A DNA stretch of 64,000 nucleotides from JAWKXU01 sp964468045 (GTDB lineage: Bacteria; Pseudomonadota; Alphaproteobacteria; Sphingomonadales; Sphingomonadaceae): assembly GCA_964468045.1 (NCBI GenBank), contig CAYXTO010000018.1, positions 1-64,000 on the forward strand. Reading direction: 5' to 3'. The position numbers and the translations under genes are program-made. The stretch's first letter is position 1, and each line of letters begins with the position of its first letter. Below are positions 56,128 to 63,623 of this stretch, piece by piece. The notes under the pieces are model-generated. The model searched no databases. It was not told the origin of the DNA and worked only from the letters and a program-made list of their open reading frames with translations.

Positions 56128-57321
56128 TCATTGCCCCGCCTGGGTCTGCCGGAGCCGAATCCGGCTGCGCTCGCCTTGATGGTCCGACGCTATCAGACTG
56201 CGCAGGATACCTTCGCGAATGCCGCGATCGGCGACGCCAAGTCGATTGGCCGGCCAGATATCCAGAATCGATTCGAGAATGGCGCAGCCCGCGATCACGA
56301 GATCCGAACGTTCGCGCCCTATGCAGGGCAGTTCGCGCCGTTCGGACAAGGGCATCACGGAAAGGCGGGCGCTGATATCGCGCATCGCTGCGGATGGAAC
56401 GATCAGGCCGTCCACCGCGCGGCGGTCATATTGCGGAAGGTCCAGATGAAGCGTGGCGAGGGTGGTGACAGTGCCGCTGGTGCCCAGCAGGCGCGGATCG
56501 TTTCCGGCAAAGGGGGCGATTCGTTCCGCGAATTCCGCAAAGCTCTCCGACACGAGCCGCCGCATCTCGGCATATCGATGGCTTCTGGCTTCATGCGTCA
56601 TTTCATCCCGGCTGCAGCTTTCCGTGAGAGACACCACGCCCCAGGGCACGCTTTGCCAGTCCATGATGCGTGGAGCTACGCCTTCCGGTTCCACCAGCAC
56701 TAGCTCTGTCGAGCCTCCGCCGATATCGAAGATGACTGCCGGCCCCGTCCCGTCTTCCAGCAGGATGTGGCAGCCCAGCACGGCCAGGCGGGCCTCCTCT
56801 TCGGTGGAGATGACGTCCAGCGCTATGCCGGTTTCCTTGCGCACCTGCTCGATGAATTGCGCGCCGTTGCTGGCCCTGCGGCATGCTTCCGTCGCGACCG
56901 ATCGGGCCAGATGGACATTGCGGCGGCGCAGCTTGTCGGCGCAGACCTTGAGCGCGGCCATCGCCCGTTCCATCGCATCGTCGCTGAGCCGCCCGGTCTG
57001 CGCCAGTCCTTCTCCCAGCCGCACCACGCGGCTGAAGGCGTCGATGATCGTGAAGTTCTCCTCGGAGGGGCGAGCGATCAGGAGCCGGCAGTTGTTGGTC
57101 CCGAGATCGATCGCGGCATAGGCCTGCCGGCGCGGCTGAGATTGACGAAACACATTCGGGCGGGAAGCCCTGGCGTTATCCTGGATCTGGCCGGAGCCGG
57201 CCGACTGGGTTTCCGCAGGGGGCTTGTTTGAAGCACGCTGCCGGTTCCGGCCTCGTGCCTCGCCTCCCTGCTTGCCGGGCGCATGAGCCTTGCGCCGCTC
57301 CGGCGGAGAATGTTCCGCCAT
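56128..57321 (-). CDS. Ppx/GppA-family phosphatase
   Basis: A 397-residue ASKHA-fold hydrolase acting on polyphosphate or pppGpp. Phosphate-1 motif is YAAIDLGTNNCRLLIA, phosphate-2 FDIGGGSTELVLVE, and the conserved VATEACRRA and GTSGTVTTLA are present. A disordered basic N-terminus of about 65 residues (Arg/Gln/Lys-rich) is an unusual addition. Which substrate it prefers cannot be told from sequence. Upstream of rlmE. Confidence 0.9.
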   Translation of the reverse strand: MAEHSPPERRKAHAPGKQGGEARGRNRQRASNKPPAETQSAGSGQIQDNARASRPNVFRQSQPRRQAYAAIDLGTNNCRLLIARPSEENFTIIDAFSRVVRLGEGLAQTGRLSDDAMERAMAALKVCADKLRRRNVHLARSVATEACRRASNGAQFIEQVRKETGIALDVISTEEEARLAVLGCHILLEDGTGPAVIFDIGGGSTELVLVEPEGVAPRIMDWQSVPWGVVSLTESCSRDEMTHEARSHRYAEMRRLVSESFAEFAERIAPFAGNDPRLLGTSGTVTTLATLHLDLPQYDRRAVDGLIVPSAAMRDISARLSVMPLSERRELPCIGRERSDLVIAGCAILESILDIWPANRLGVADRGIREGILRSLIASDHQGERSRIRLRQTQAGQ

Positions 57322-57495
57322 AATCTTGTACTTTCTCGTTTCCCACTCGCCGCTTCCGGACGAGGACCTGAGGCGATGCTAGCGCTGCGCGGCAAATCCG
57401 GCAAGCTCGGCTCGACAATGATGCCCCTTGTCCTCGATGTCGCCTTCGCGGCGCTTGACCAGCGTCGCCTGCGGGCTTAGAGGCACCCCCCGCGT

Positions 57496-57569
57496 TGCCC
57501 CGTCGTCTAAAGGTAAGACTACGGACTCTGACTCCGTCAATCGAGGTTCGAATCCTCGCGGGGCATCCA
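57496..57569 (+). tRNA. tRNA-Gln (anticodon CUG)
   Basis: A 74-base cloverleaf: acceptor TGCCCCG/CGGGGCA (57496-57502 with 57559-57565), D-arm GTCTAAAGGTAAGAC, anticodon arm ACGGA-CTCTGAC-TCCGT with CTG at positions 34-36, and T-arm with GGTTCGAATCC. The discriminator base is T and CCA is encoded. It decodes CAG. A tyrosine integrase begins about 130 bases beyond, so its 3' half is probably the left attachment site. Confidence 0.95.
57545..57569 (+). other. Probable left attachment site (attL) in the tRNA-Gln 3' end
   Basis: Tyrosine integrases of this type recombine into tRNA 3' halves and keep the tRNA intact. The GGTTCGAATCC T-loop through CCA is the expected crossover region. No second exact copy was found in the remaining 6.4 kb, so attR must lie beyond the window or be diverged. 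Confidence 0.45.
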
Positions 57570-57696
57570 TCATACCTTTCGCCACATTTCGTGACTCTTC
57601 GTTTTTCCATAGGGAATCCGTTAGTGTTCTCCCCATGTTCTTCGCCCTCCTTCGTTGACCTTCGTCACAAGTCGCTTCATAACGTGGGAGCGAATG

Positions 57697-58887
57697 TGGG
57701 AGTGCAATTTGGCGAAGCTGACCGCATTGAAGGTAAGGAACGCAAAGTCCGGTCGTCATGGTGACGGTGCGGGCCTTTACCTGCTCGTTTCCAGGACCGG
57801 TGCGAAGTCCTGGATGATTCGCGTGCAGTCCGATGGGCGGCGGCGGGATATAGGACTCGGCGCATTATCTGACCTGACCTTGGAGGAAGCGCGCGACAAG
57901 GCACGAGAGATTCGCAAGGTTGCCCGAGCAGGTGGCGATCCGATAGCAGCACGGGATAAGCGGGAAGTAGTTCCGCCTTCCTTCAAGGAGGCCGCGAAGG
58001 CTTGCCATGAGGCATTGTCGCCTGGGTGGGGCGAGCGCCACGGCTCGGCATTTCTGTCCACGCTGACACTCCATGTTTTCCCGAAGATTGGTGGGCTCCG
58101 GGTGGACTCGATAGACGAGAAGGACATCCTGTCTGTCCTGTCGCCATTATGGACAACCAAACCAGCGGCCGCGAAGAAACTGCGCCAGCGGATCGGGGTG
58201 GTTCTGGATTATGCGAAAGGTCATGGCTGGCGCGCAACCGGTGCACCGCGCGATGGCCTTCGCCCCTTGCTGGCAAGGCAGGCAGAGGCAGGAAACTTCT
58301 CGTCCATGCCCTATCAGGAATTGCCTGCGTTCGTCGTCAAGCTGGATGAAGCGACGGACACGGTGGGCAGGCTTGCGCTGCTTTTCACGATCTACACGGC
58401 CGCTCGCAGCGGCGAGGTCCGTTCCGCCATGTGGTCGCACATCGACCTGGACGCGGGTGAATGGCACCGTCCCGGTTCGCTCATGAAGAGCGGCAAGGCG
58501 CATACCGTGACGCTTTCTGCTGAAGCTCTGGCTATCCTTGAGAGTGTGAAAAAGCTGAGGACATCGCAAAAGGATTGTCTCGTCTTTCCCGGTGCAGGCG
58601 GGAAGCAACTCAGCGACATGACCATGAGCAAGGTAGCGCGGGCGACGGGCTATACCGTTCACGGCTTCCGCGCGACGTTTCGAACCTGGGCGGCGGAGAA
58701 GATGTCGAGCATCCCCGAGGCAGTGGCTGAAGCGGCACTGGCTCACACGATCCCGGATCGGGTTATCCGGGCCTATAATCGGGCGAAGTTTATAGAGATG
58801 CGTAGAACGCTGCTCGATGCATGGGGCCGGTATGCTGCGGGTACGTCTGGCACAGTTGTGCAACTGCCATTGAAATTGGGGAACTGA
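57697..58887 (+). CDS. Tyrosine-type integrase (P4-like, DUF4102 N-terminus)
   Basis: A 396-residue site-specific recombinase. The N-terminal DUF4102-like domain (LTALKVRNAKSGRHGDGAGLYLLV) and a core-binding domain precede the catalytic domain: first Arg in AARSGEVR (about residue 240), HGFRATFRTWA (His-x-x-Arg, about 322), then LAHTI with the second His and the nucleophile Tyr in RAYNRAKF (about 359). ATG 57697 is taken; the open frame extends upstream to 57655. Followed two bases later by the next gene. Confidence 0.93.
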   Translation, partial: WECNLAKLTALKVRNAKSGRHGDGAGLYLLVSRTGAKSWMIRVQSDGRRRDIGLGALSDLTLEEARDKAREIRKVARAGGDPIAARDKREVVPPSFKEAAKACHEALSPGWGERHGSAFLSTLTLHVFPKIGGLRVDSIDEKDILSVLSPLWTTKPAAAKKLRQRIGVVLDYAKGHGWRATGAPRDGLRPLLARQAEAGNFSSMPYQELPAFVVKLDEATDTVGRLALLFTIYTAARSGEVRSAMWSHIDLDAGEWHRPGSLMKSGKAHTVTLSAEALAILESVKKLRTSQKDCLVFPGAGGKQLSDMTMSKVARATGYTVHGFRATFRTWAAEKMSSIPEAVAEAALAHTIPDRVIRAYNRAKFIEMRRTLLDAWGRYAAGTSGTVVQLPLKLGN

Positions 58888-58889
58888 GC

Positions 58890-59612
58890 ATGTCGCTGTC
58901 CTCGCTCCCCAACACACCAGAGCCCGACCTTCGCGAAGACATGAAGGTATTGGAAGAGTGCCTTTTGCAGGCGACCACACCGCGAGAGGGGCTTTGGCCA
59001 TTATTCGTGGTGCTGGCTTGGGTTGCGACACGCGACGAGAAGTTTGTTGCTGCCACGCAGTTGTATGTCACTCGATGCTACGCTGATCGCGGATCACTCT
59101 TTTCATTCGCTGCTTGGCTGTGCCTTGGGCGCGCCGCAGAAGCCCGAGGTGGCATTGGTTTCGAGGCTGCCGTGGATCAATTGCGCGAAGCTTTGGAAGC
59201 CGGGGATTTGGATGGCGGGCAGGCTCGATCAATTATGACGGATGAAAGCGCGCCCGTACCGCGCCATCGCTGGGCGGACTGGAACGCGAGTTACGAAAGT
59301 TTTGGGATTGTCCTCATTCCGGGCCTTTATGATTTTCGGTGGCCATCCAAGGCCGTTCTCGAATGCTTTGAGGAACCGGCGGCAGGAGAAGCTGAGGTAG
59401 CACTGACTGAGGCGGGGCCCCATTGGACCGAAGAGGAGATGAAGGCAGAAATTGCACACTGCGGGATCGGCAATCGCGAGAAAGCGTGGAGTGAATATTT
59501 TAAGCCAATCCGCGACAGGCATGGATGGGACAATGCCGCATTTCGAGAGATTTGGTCGAATGGCAGGGGCACAAGAGGCATGACTGGGAGGCCAATCAAA
59601 AAACGCGCGTAA
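58890..59612 (+). CDS. Uncharacterised protein co-transcribed with the integrase
   Basis: A 240-residue protein, two bases after the integrase stop. I do not recognise the family. It is rich in aromatic, acidic and small helices: WPLFVVLAWVATRDEKFVAA, CLGRAAEARGGIGFEAAVDQ, then WTEEEMKAEIAHCGIGNREK and AWSEYFKPIRDRHGWDNAAF (charged, soluble, TPR-like look). Base composition matches the element, not the chromosome. A host-defence, counter-defence or excision-control role is conceivable but unsupported. Confidence 0.6.
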   Translation: MSLSSLPNTPEPDLREDMKVLEECLLQATTPREGLWPLFVVLAWVATRDEKFVAATQLYVTRCYADRGSLFSFAAWLCLGRAAEARGGIGFEAAVDQLREALEAGDLDGGQARSIMTDESAPVPRHRWADWNASYESFGIVLIPGLYDFRWPSKAVLECFEEPAAGEAEVALTEAGPHWTEEEMKAEIAHCGIGNREKAWSEYFKPIRDRHGWDNAAFREIWSNGRGTRGMTGRPIKKRA

Positions 59613-59714
59613 AAACACGCGCGATGCGCGCCCTACGCGTATTTCTCGGCGCATTTTTATTCAGACAATTTCGCTGTTGCCCGCCGTCATCACGACGGCT
59701 GAAAGGAGGCAACA

Positions 59715-59909
59715 GTGAACATTGAACCTATCGCCGTTTCAATCAAAGATGGCTTCACCGCACTCGGGGTTGGCACGACCAAGGGTTACGAGTTGATCAA
59801 CGCTGGTGAGGTTGAAACCTTTTACATCGGCCGCGCTCGCCGCATCACGACAGCCAGTATCAAGGCGTATGTGGCCCGCCAGATCGCTCTCCAGGCGGAG
59901 GCAGCGTGA
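59715..59909 (+). CDS. AlpA/excisionase-like helix-turn-helix protein
   Basis: A 64-residue DNA-binding protein: SIKDGFTALGVGTTKGYELINAGEVE, then FYIGRARRITTASIKAYV (shown in two parts), the winged-helix layout of MerR-like excisionases and AlpA. AlpA-type proteins activate excision and the satellite's early genes. An AGGAGGC ribosome site lies just upstream. Follows the unknown gene by 100 bases, likely with its own promoter. Confidence 0.8.
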   Translation: MNIEPIAVSIKDGFTALGVGTTKGYELINAGEVETFYIGRARRITTASIKAYVARQIALQAEAA

Positions 59910-59912
59910 TCC

Positions 59913-60089
59913 ATGGAAAAGCAAAACGCCCCCGCCCGTAAGGGCAGAGGCGCTGATTGTCGTTTGGTCTCCGACTTCAGCGTTTCTACCACCGCCGCCG
60001 TTCGGATTCAATATCTTGGACGGCTTGGTCTTCCATCTTCACTGGCGACCGCCATCGCCCCGCTATGTTTCGGGGAGGCTGCGATATGA
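59913..60089 (+). CDS. 58-residue hypothetical protein
   Basis: A short frame MEKQNAPARKGRGADCRLVS ... FGEAAI, starting three bases after the AlpA-like stop and overlapping the next gene by ATGA. The central part RLVSDFSVSTTAAVRIQYLGRLGL looks like a short helix-turn-helix-like motif repeated in small proteins of alphaproteobacterial mobile elements. The overlap chain supports it being real. Confidence 0.5.
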   Translation: MEKQNAPARKGRGADCRLVSDFSVSTTAAVRIQYLGRLGLPSSLATAIAPLCFGEAAI

Positions 60090-60286
60090 TCAAGCCGTTC
60101 CCCAACCAACGGGGAGCGGCTCTGGCGCTCCTCAACGACGAAACCCAGCGGTTGGCACGCAAGGCCGGTTCCTTCCTGGGCCAGCTCGCGGTCGATGAAA
60201 CACCGCTTACCCCGAAACAGCGCGAATGGCTGACCACCCTGCTTGAACGTGCAGGCCTGTCCGCGCTTGCCGATGGAGGTGAGTGA
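60086..60286 (+). CDS. 66-residue hypothetical protein
   Basis: Starts MIKPFPNQRGAALALLNDET at the ATG overlapping the previous stop. Predicted helical with a Leu-rich middle (KQREWLTTLLERAGLSALA). Its TGA overlaps the next ATG (TGATG), continuing the chain of coupled small genes. Function unknown; conserved element accessory protein is inference. Confidence 0.5.
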   Translation: MIKPFPNQRGAALALLNDETQRLARKAGSFLGQLAVDETPLTPKQREWLTTLLERAGLSALADGGE

Positions 60287-60642
60287 TGGACTCTCCTTAC
60301 CGTGATGGCCTGCCGGGCTATTATCAACACGCCCCGGAAACCAGCCGAGAGGCGGCAGCGCATATCGCGCCGGTCGCCAACTCAATCCGCGCCCATGTCT
60401 TTTCTGTTATCAAGGATGTCGGCGAAGCTGGCGCTATTGGCGACGAAGTTGCCCAGCGTCTCGGGCTCAATGTTTATCAGGTTCGGAGTCGTCTGAGCGA
60501 GTTGCATGCAGACGGCAAGATCGCCGATAGCGGTCGGCGGCGGATCGGAGCATCCGGTCGTCGTGGTGCAGTCTGGGTCTTGCCTGAGTTTGCGCCGGTT
60601 CCCCAAGTTACGGGGGGCGCTGATGGCGAATACGCCGGATAG
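60286..60642 (+). CDS. Small winged-helix DNA-binding protein
   Basis: A 118-residue protein. Residues 35-85 (RAHVFSVIKDVGEAGAIGDEVAQRLGLNVYQVRSRLSELHADGKI, in parts) form a winged helix-turn-helix as in LexA/MarR-like regulators. ATG 60286 is inside the TGATG junction; a GTG three bases earlier is an alternative. Overlaps the primase-helicase start by 20 bases. May regulate the replication gene. Confidence 0.6.
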   Translation: MDSPYRDGLPGYYQHAPETSREAAAHIAPVANSIRAHVFSVIKDVGEAGAIGDEVAQRLGLNVYQVRSRLSELHADGKIADSGRRRIGASGRRGAVWVLPEFAPVPQVTGGADGEYAG

Positions 60643-62482
60643 TAACGCTATCGCAGCAGCGTTGGGCGGTGTGGTGCGGGGTGACCGTATCCACGCCCCC
60701 ACGCCGGGGCATTCGAGGCGCGATCGGGGGACAGTTATCAAGCTCGATCCCGACGCGCCTGATGGCTGCCTTGTTCATTCGTTCAACGGCGGCGATCCTC
60801 TTGAAATCAAGGATGAGCTTCGTCGCCAAGGCGTTCTGCCTGAGCGCGAAAGACGCACCATGAAATCAGCAGCTCCACACTGGCAGGAGACCGGCGTGTA
60901 TGAATACGACGATGGCGCCGGAAATATAATCTACCGGACCCGCCGCCTTGAGGCTGAGGGCCACACTAAGCGCTTTGTTGCGGAGCGTCTTGAAGCAGGT
61001 CAGTGGGTCAATGGGCTGGCTGACCTTCCTCGACTTCCCTATCGCTTCACAGAACTTTGTCAGGCTGCACAGAAGGCACGCGAGACAAACGAACCGGAGC
61101 CACTGATTTACTTCACGGAAGGTGAGCGAAAGGCTGACCAGCTCGCCTCCATGGGTTTCCTCGCTACGGCGATTGCGTTCGGTGCGAATGGCTGGCGGGA
61201 GCAATATGGCGAAGCGTTCGCCGGTGCCACTGTGATCATTCTTCCTGACAATGACCAACCCGGCGCGAAATTCGCTGCGACCGTCAAGGCCGGGATCGAG
61301 GATTATGGCGGCCAGGTTTATATTCTCGAATTGCCAGGGCTCCCCCACAAGGGCGACATTATCGACTGGCAGGGAACAGCAGACGATCTGCGGGAACTGA
61401 CAGCGAAGATCATTGCCGGCAAGTCCATGCCCATGCCCGCGCTGGATCTCGTCGCGCTGGCGCAGACACGACCTAAAGCGAAGATATTTGCCATAGAGCG
61501 CCTGGCTCCCCTGGGTGAAGTGACGCTGTTCACAGGTCCGGGTAGCGCCGGAAAGAGCCTGTTCGGGCAGCAACTGGCTACCTGCGCGGCCGCATCGCTC
61601 CCCTGTCTAGGGCTCGATGTCATGGCGTGCCCGGCGCTTTATGTGACCTGTGAAGATGATCCAGAGCAATTGCACTGGCGGCAAGCGAGTATCTGCACGG
61701 CGCTTGGTATCCGGATGGATGAACTTGCCGGGCGTCTGCATCTGGTCAGCCTGCGGGGCTCGCTCGACAATGAGCTGGGGGTTTTCAATGCCGATGGCAC
61801 CCTACAGCCCATGCCAGCCTTTCACCGCCTGGTGAGAATGCTGAAAGCCACCGAAGCCAGGATAGCGATCCTCGATAACGTAGCGCACCTGTTCACGGGC
61901 AATGAGAATGACCGGGGCGACGTCACGCGGTTCGTCAATTTGCTCAATAGGGTTGCAGGAGAAACGGGAGTCGCCCTGCTGCTGATTGGCCATCCGAACA
62001 AGAGCGGCGATGATTATTCGGGCTCCACCGCTTGGCTGAATGCCGTTCGGTCGCAGATCACCCTTCAGCATGACATGGAAACCGACGTGCGCACCATCAC
62101 GGTCGGGAAGGCCAATTACGGTCGCAAGGGGGATGCTCTCCGGTTCATGTGGCACGAGGGTGCGTTCGTGCGCGAGGACGATCTACCGGCTGATACTCGC
62201 GCCCAGCTCGCGGAAGTCACCCGTGCGAATAGCGAAGACGAGGCTTTTCTTGCCTGCCTGCGTGCACGTGCTGCTCAAGGTCTCGACAGGGCGGTGGGTC
62301 CATCACCGGGACCGAATTATGCGCCGTCCCAATTTGAAGGAATGCCGGAAGCCAAGGGCTACAAGAAGGAGGCCTTCAAGCGTGCGATGGATCGCCTTTA
62401 TACCCATGTCCGCATTCGCACTGAGATGGCCGAGCGGCCTGGAAAGTCGGAGAAGAAATCCATCATCGTGGAGGTGTTCTGA
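60623..62482 (+). CDS. Primase-helicase-like protein: Toprim plus RecA-like ATPase
   Basis: A 619-residue protein. The first 110 residues look like a zinc-less primase leader; a Toprim-like segment has EGERKADQLASMG (about 166) and ILPDNDQPGAKFA (about 207). The C-terminal RecA-like/RepA AAA domain starts near residue 300 with LFTGPGSAGKSLFGQQLAT (P-loop), then YVTCEDDPEQLHWR, a Walker B LDNVAHLF and LLIGHPNKSGDDYSG. This layout is used by phage satellites and small elements to replicate themselves. The repeat array begins six bases past its stop. Confidence 0.85.
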   Translation: MANTPDSNAIAAALGGVVRGDRIHAPTPGHSRRDRGTVIKLDPDAPDGCLVHSFNGGDPLEIKDELRRQGVLPERERRTMKSAAPHWQETGVYEYDDGAGNIIYRTRRLEAEGHTKRFVAERLEAGQWVNGLADLPRLPYRFTELCQAAQKARETNEPEPLIYFTEGERKADQLASMGFLATAIAFGANGWREQYGEAFAGATVIILPDNDQPGAKFAATVKAGIEDYGGQVYILELPGLPHKGDIIDWQGTADDLRELTAKIIAGKSMPMPALDLVALAQTRPKAKIFAIERLAPLGEVTLFTGPGSAGKSLFGQQLATCAAASLPCLGLDVMACPALYVTCEDDPEQLHWRQASICTALGIRMDELAGRLHLVSLRGSLDNELGVFNADGTLQPMPAFHRLVRMLKATEARIAILDNVAHLFTGNENDRGDVTRFVNLLNRVAGETGVALLLIGHPNKSGDDYSGSTAWLNAVRSQITLQHDMETDVRTITVGKANYGRKGDALRFMWHEGAFVREDDLPADTRAQLAEVTRANSEDEAFLACLRARAAQGLDRAVGPSPGPNYAPSQFEGMPEAKGYKKEAFKRAMDRLYTHVRIRTEMAERPGKSEKKSIIVEVF

Positions 62483-62748
62483 TGCTTCCCGAACTTCCCC
62501 GAACGCCTTCCCGAACGCTCCCCGAACACTGTTCCCGAACGGTCCCGAACCCCGGCCCGAACGGCACCAAGCACACACTCTATACTACGTATACCGGGCG
62601 GGGCTCCCTTGGGGTCGTCCCCGCCCGTATGTGTCATGCTGCTCTTTCGTCAGATTTAAGGGGAGAAATATGTGGTCCACAACATCGTCTCTTGTGCCAC
62701 CTTAAATTAGGCCAGAGATTTTCGACACTAGTGAGGCCCGATTGTTAA
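62482..62748 (+). CDS. Doubtful frame over the CCCGAAC array
   Basis: An 88-residue frame begins at ATG 62482, inside the helicase stop (ATGA-like junction), but its N-terminal half is read through the repeats in changing phases and the composition is Pro/Thr/Arg-rich. No family is recognisable. I think it is incidental, and the DNA is selected as a binding array. Confidence 0.15.
   Translation: MLPELPRTPSRTLPEHCSRTVPNPGPNGTKHTLYTTYTGRGSLGVVPARMCHAALSSDLRGEICGPQHRLLCHLKLGQRFSTLVRPDC
62488..62562 (+). repeat. Array of seven CCCGAAC iterons at helical spacing
   Basis: Perfect CCCGAAC copies start at 62488, 62498, 62510, 62521, 62534, 62544 and 62556, i.e. steps of 10, 12, 11, 13, 10 and 12 bases (mean about 11.3). 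All face one side of the helix. The codon phase changes between copies, so protein selection cannot explain them. Adjacency to the primase-helicase makes an origin or Rep-binding array most likely. One pair, GAAC-N7-GAAC (62513-62527), also fits the alphaproteobacterial LexA box. Confidence 0.8.
62595..62627 (+). terminator. GC-rich hairpin after the iteron array
   Basis: CGGGCGGGG (62595-62603) and CCCCGCCCG (62619-62627) pair perfectly over 9 bp around a 15-base loop, with weaker AT flanks extending it. No clear T-run follows, so it may be a terminator of the replication operon or an origin structure. A short dyad TGTGGTCCACA follows at 62671-62681. Confidence 0.5.
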
Positions 62749-63427
62749 TTTCGAACTTAGCGTAAATGTTTCGAAGATGGTTTTCGACCGTGTGCTCGGA
62801 TAGACCAAGCCGCGCGCCTATCTCCTTGTTGCGCATCCCGAGGCAGATCATTCCGGCAATTTCAGCTTCCCTTATGCTCAACTCCGGGACTTGATTTGGA
62901 GCACCCCCCTCATGGCAGGCATGCTTCAGAATCTTCAATCCCTGCGGATGGCCGGTCATGGTAGAAAGGAGGTCATGGATCACCATGTTCGACAATTGCC
63001 GGACATGTTGTTCCAACTTCGGAATGGTCACGTCTCGGCGGCTATGGCGGCCTGTCCTGCAATGTGTGCCGACGATCAGCGAAAGGCCGGGATTTATGCT
63101 GACAATAGATGCGCCGACCGGAGCGATCGAAAATTTGCCGATCAGATGGTGGTAATCGAGCGCGGCGGGATCGTTTTCTAGATCAAAATTCCACGGCCAG
63201 AATGAATATCCGCTCTTGCTCCCGTATTCCGAGAGGAATGGATCCTTCAGGAAGATTTGCTCTTTCCGGTATCGGAAAAGAAAATCGGACCGCAAGCCCG
63301 TGTTGTAGAGATAGGAAAGCGAATTTTCCCGGTCAGACGTGTTGCACAGCATGATGGAAGCGCTGTCGATTTCGCAGACATCCACCATGTGATTGGTAAA
63401 ACTTATGATGTCCTGGTTCAGGCTCAT
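62702..63427 (-). CDS. LuxR-type transcriptional regulator (solo)
   Basis: A 241-residue regulator. The C-terminal 60 residues form a LuxR helix-turn-helix: LSIREAEIAGMICLGMRNKE, GARLGLSEHTVENHLRNIYA (shown in pieces). The N-terminal part, about 1-165, is a GAF/autoinducer-binding-like fold, but I see no signature of AHL contacts that I trust. No luxI is nearby. Start at ATG 63427 (MSLNQDIISF); 63475 is the alternative. The AT-rich composition differs from the chromosome. Divergent from the partial gene at 63624. Confidence 0.75.
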   Translation of the reverse strand: MSLNQDIISFTNHMVDVCEIDSASIMLCNTSDRENSLSYLYNTGLRSDFLFRYRKEQIFLKDPFLSEYGSKSGYSFWPWNFDLENDPAALDYHHLIGKFSIAPVGASIVSINPGLSLIVGTHCRTGRHSRRDVTIPKLEQHVRQLSNMVIHDLLSTMTGHPQGLKILKHACHEGGAPNQVPELSIREAEIAGMICLGMRNKEIGARLGLSEHTVENHLRNIYAKFEINNRASLVSKISGLI

Positions 63428-63623
63428 TTCGCGCTCCCAATGTGACGAGGTAACCACCGCACTGTGATAGGTCAATCAAGACACAGTGACCGCTAGCGGA
63501 AGGTCAGCGCGATTTTACGGGAATCCGTCATGACATCGCTACGCAGCGGTTTAGAATGTCGCTTATCGACCGTGGGCTGGCCCTCGGTCTTTGAAGCAAC
63601 CAATTGTATCGGGATGAGTGCCA

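Larger units (their letters stand above)
57570..62630. mobile_element. tRNA-Gln integrative element with AlpA-like and primase-helicase genes (satellite-like)
   Basis: Behind the tRNA come integrase, a 240-residue unknown, an AlpA/excisionase-like gene, three small overlapping genes, a Toprim/RecA-like primase-helicase and a repeat array. This order (int, regulator, replication module) is that of P4-type or PICI-type satellites and small replicating integrative elements. No capsid, terminase, conjugation or partition genes are visible. The right border is not found; 62630 is only the end of the clearly linked block and the element may continue past 64000. Confidence 0.65.

Noticed and set aside
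60690..60712. Second copy of the tRNA 3' end as attR
   Set aside because: Only about ten bases (CGGGGCATTC-like) match and it lies inside the helicase gene, so it is coincidental.
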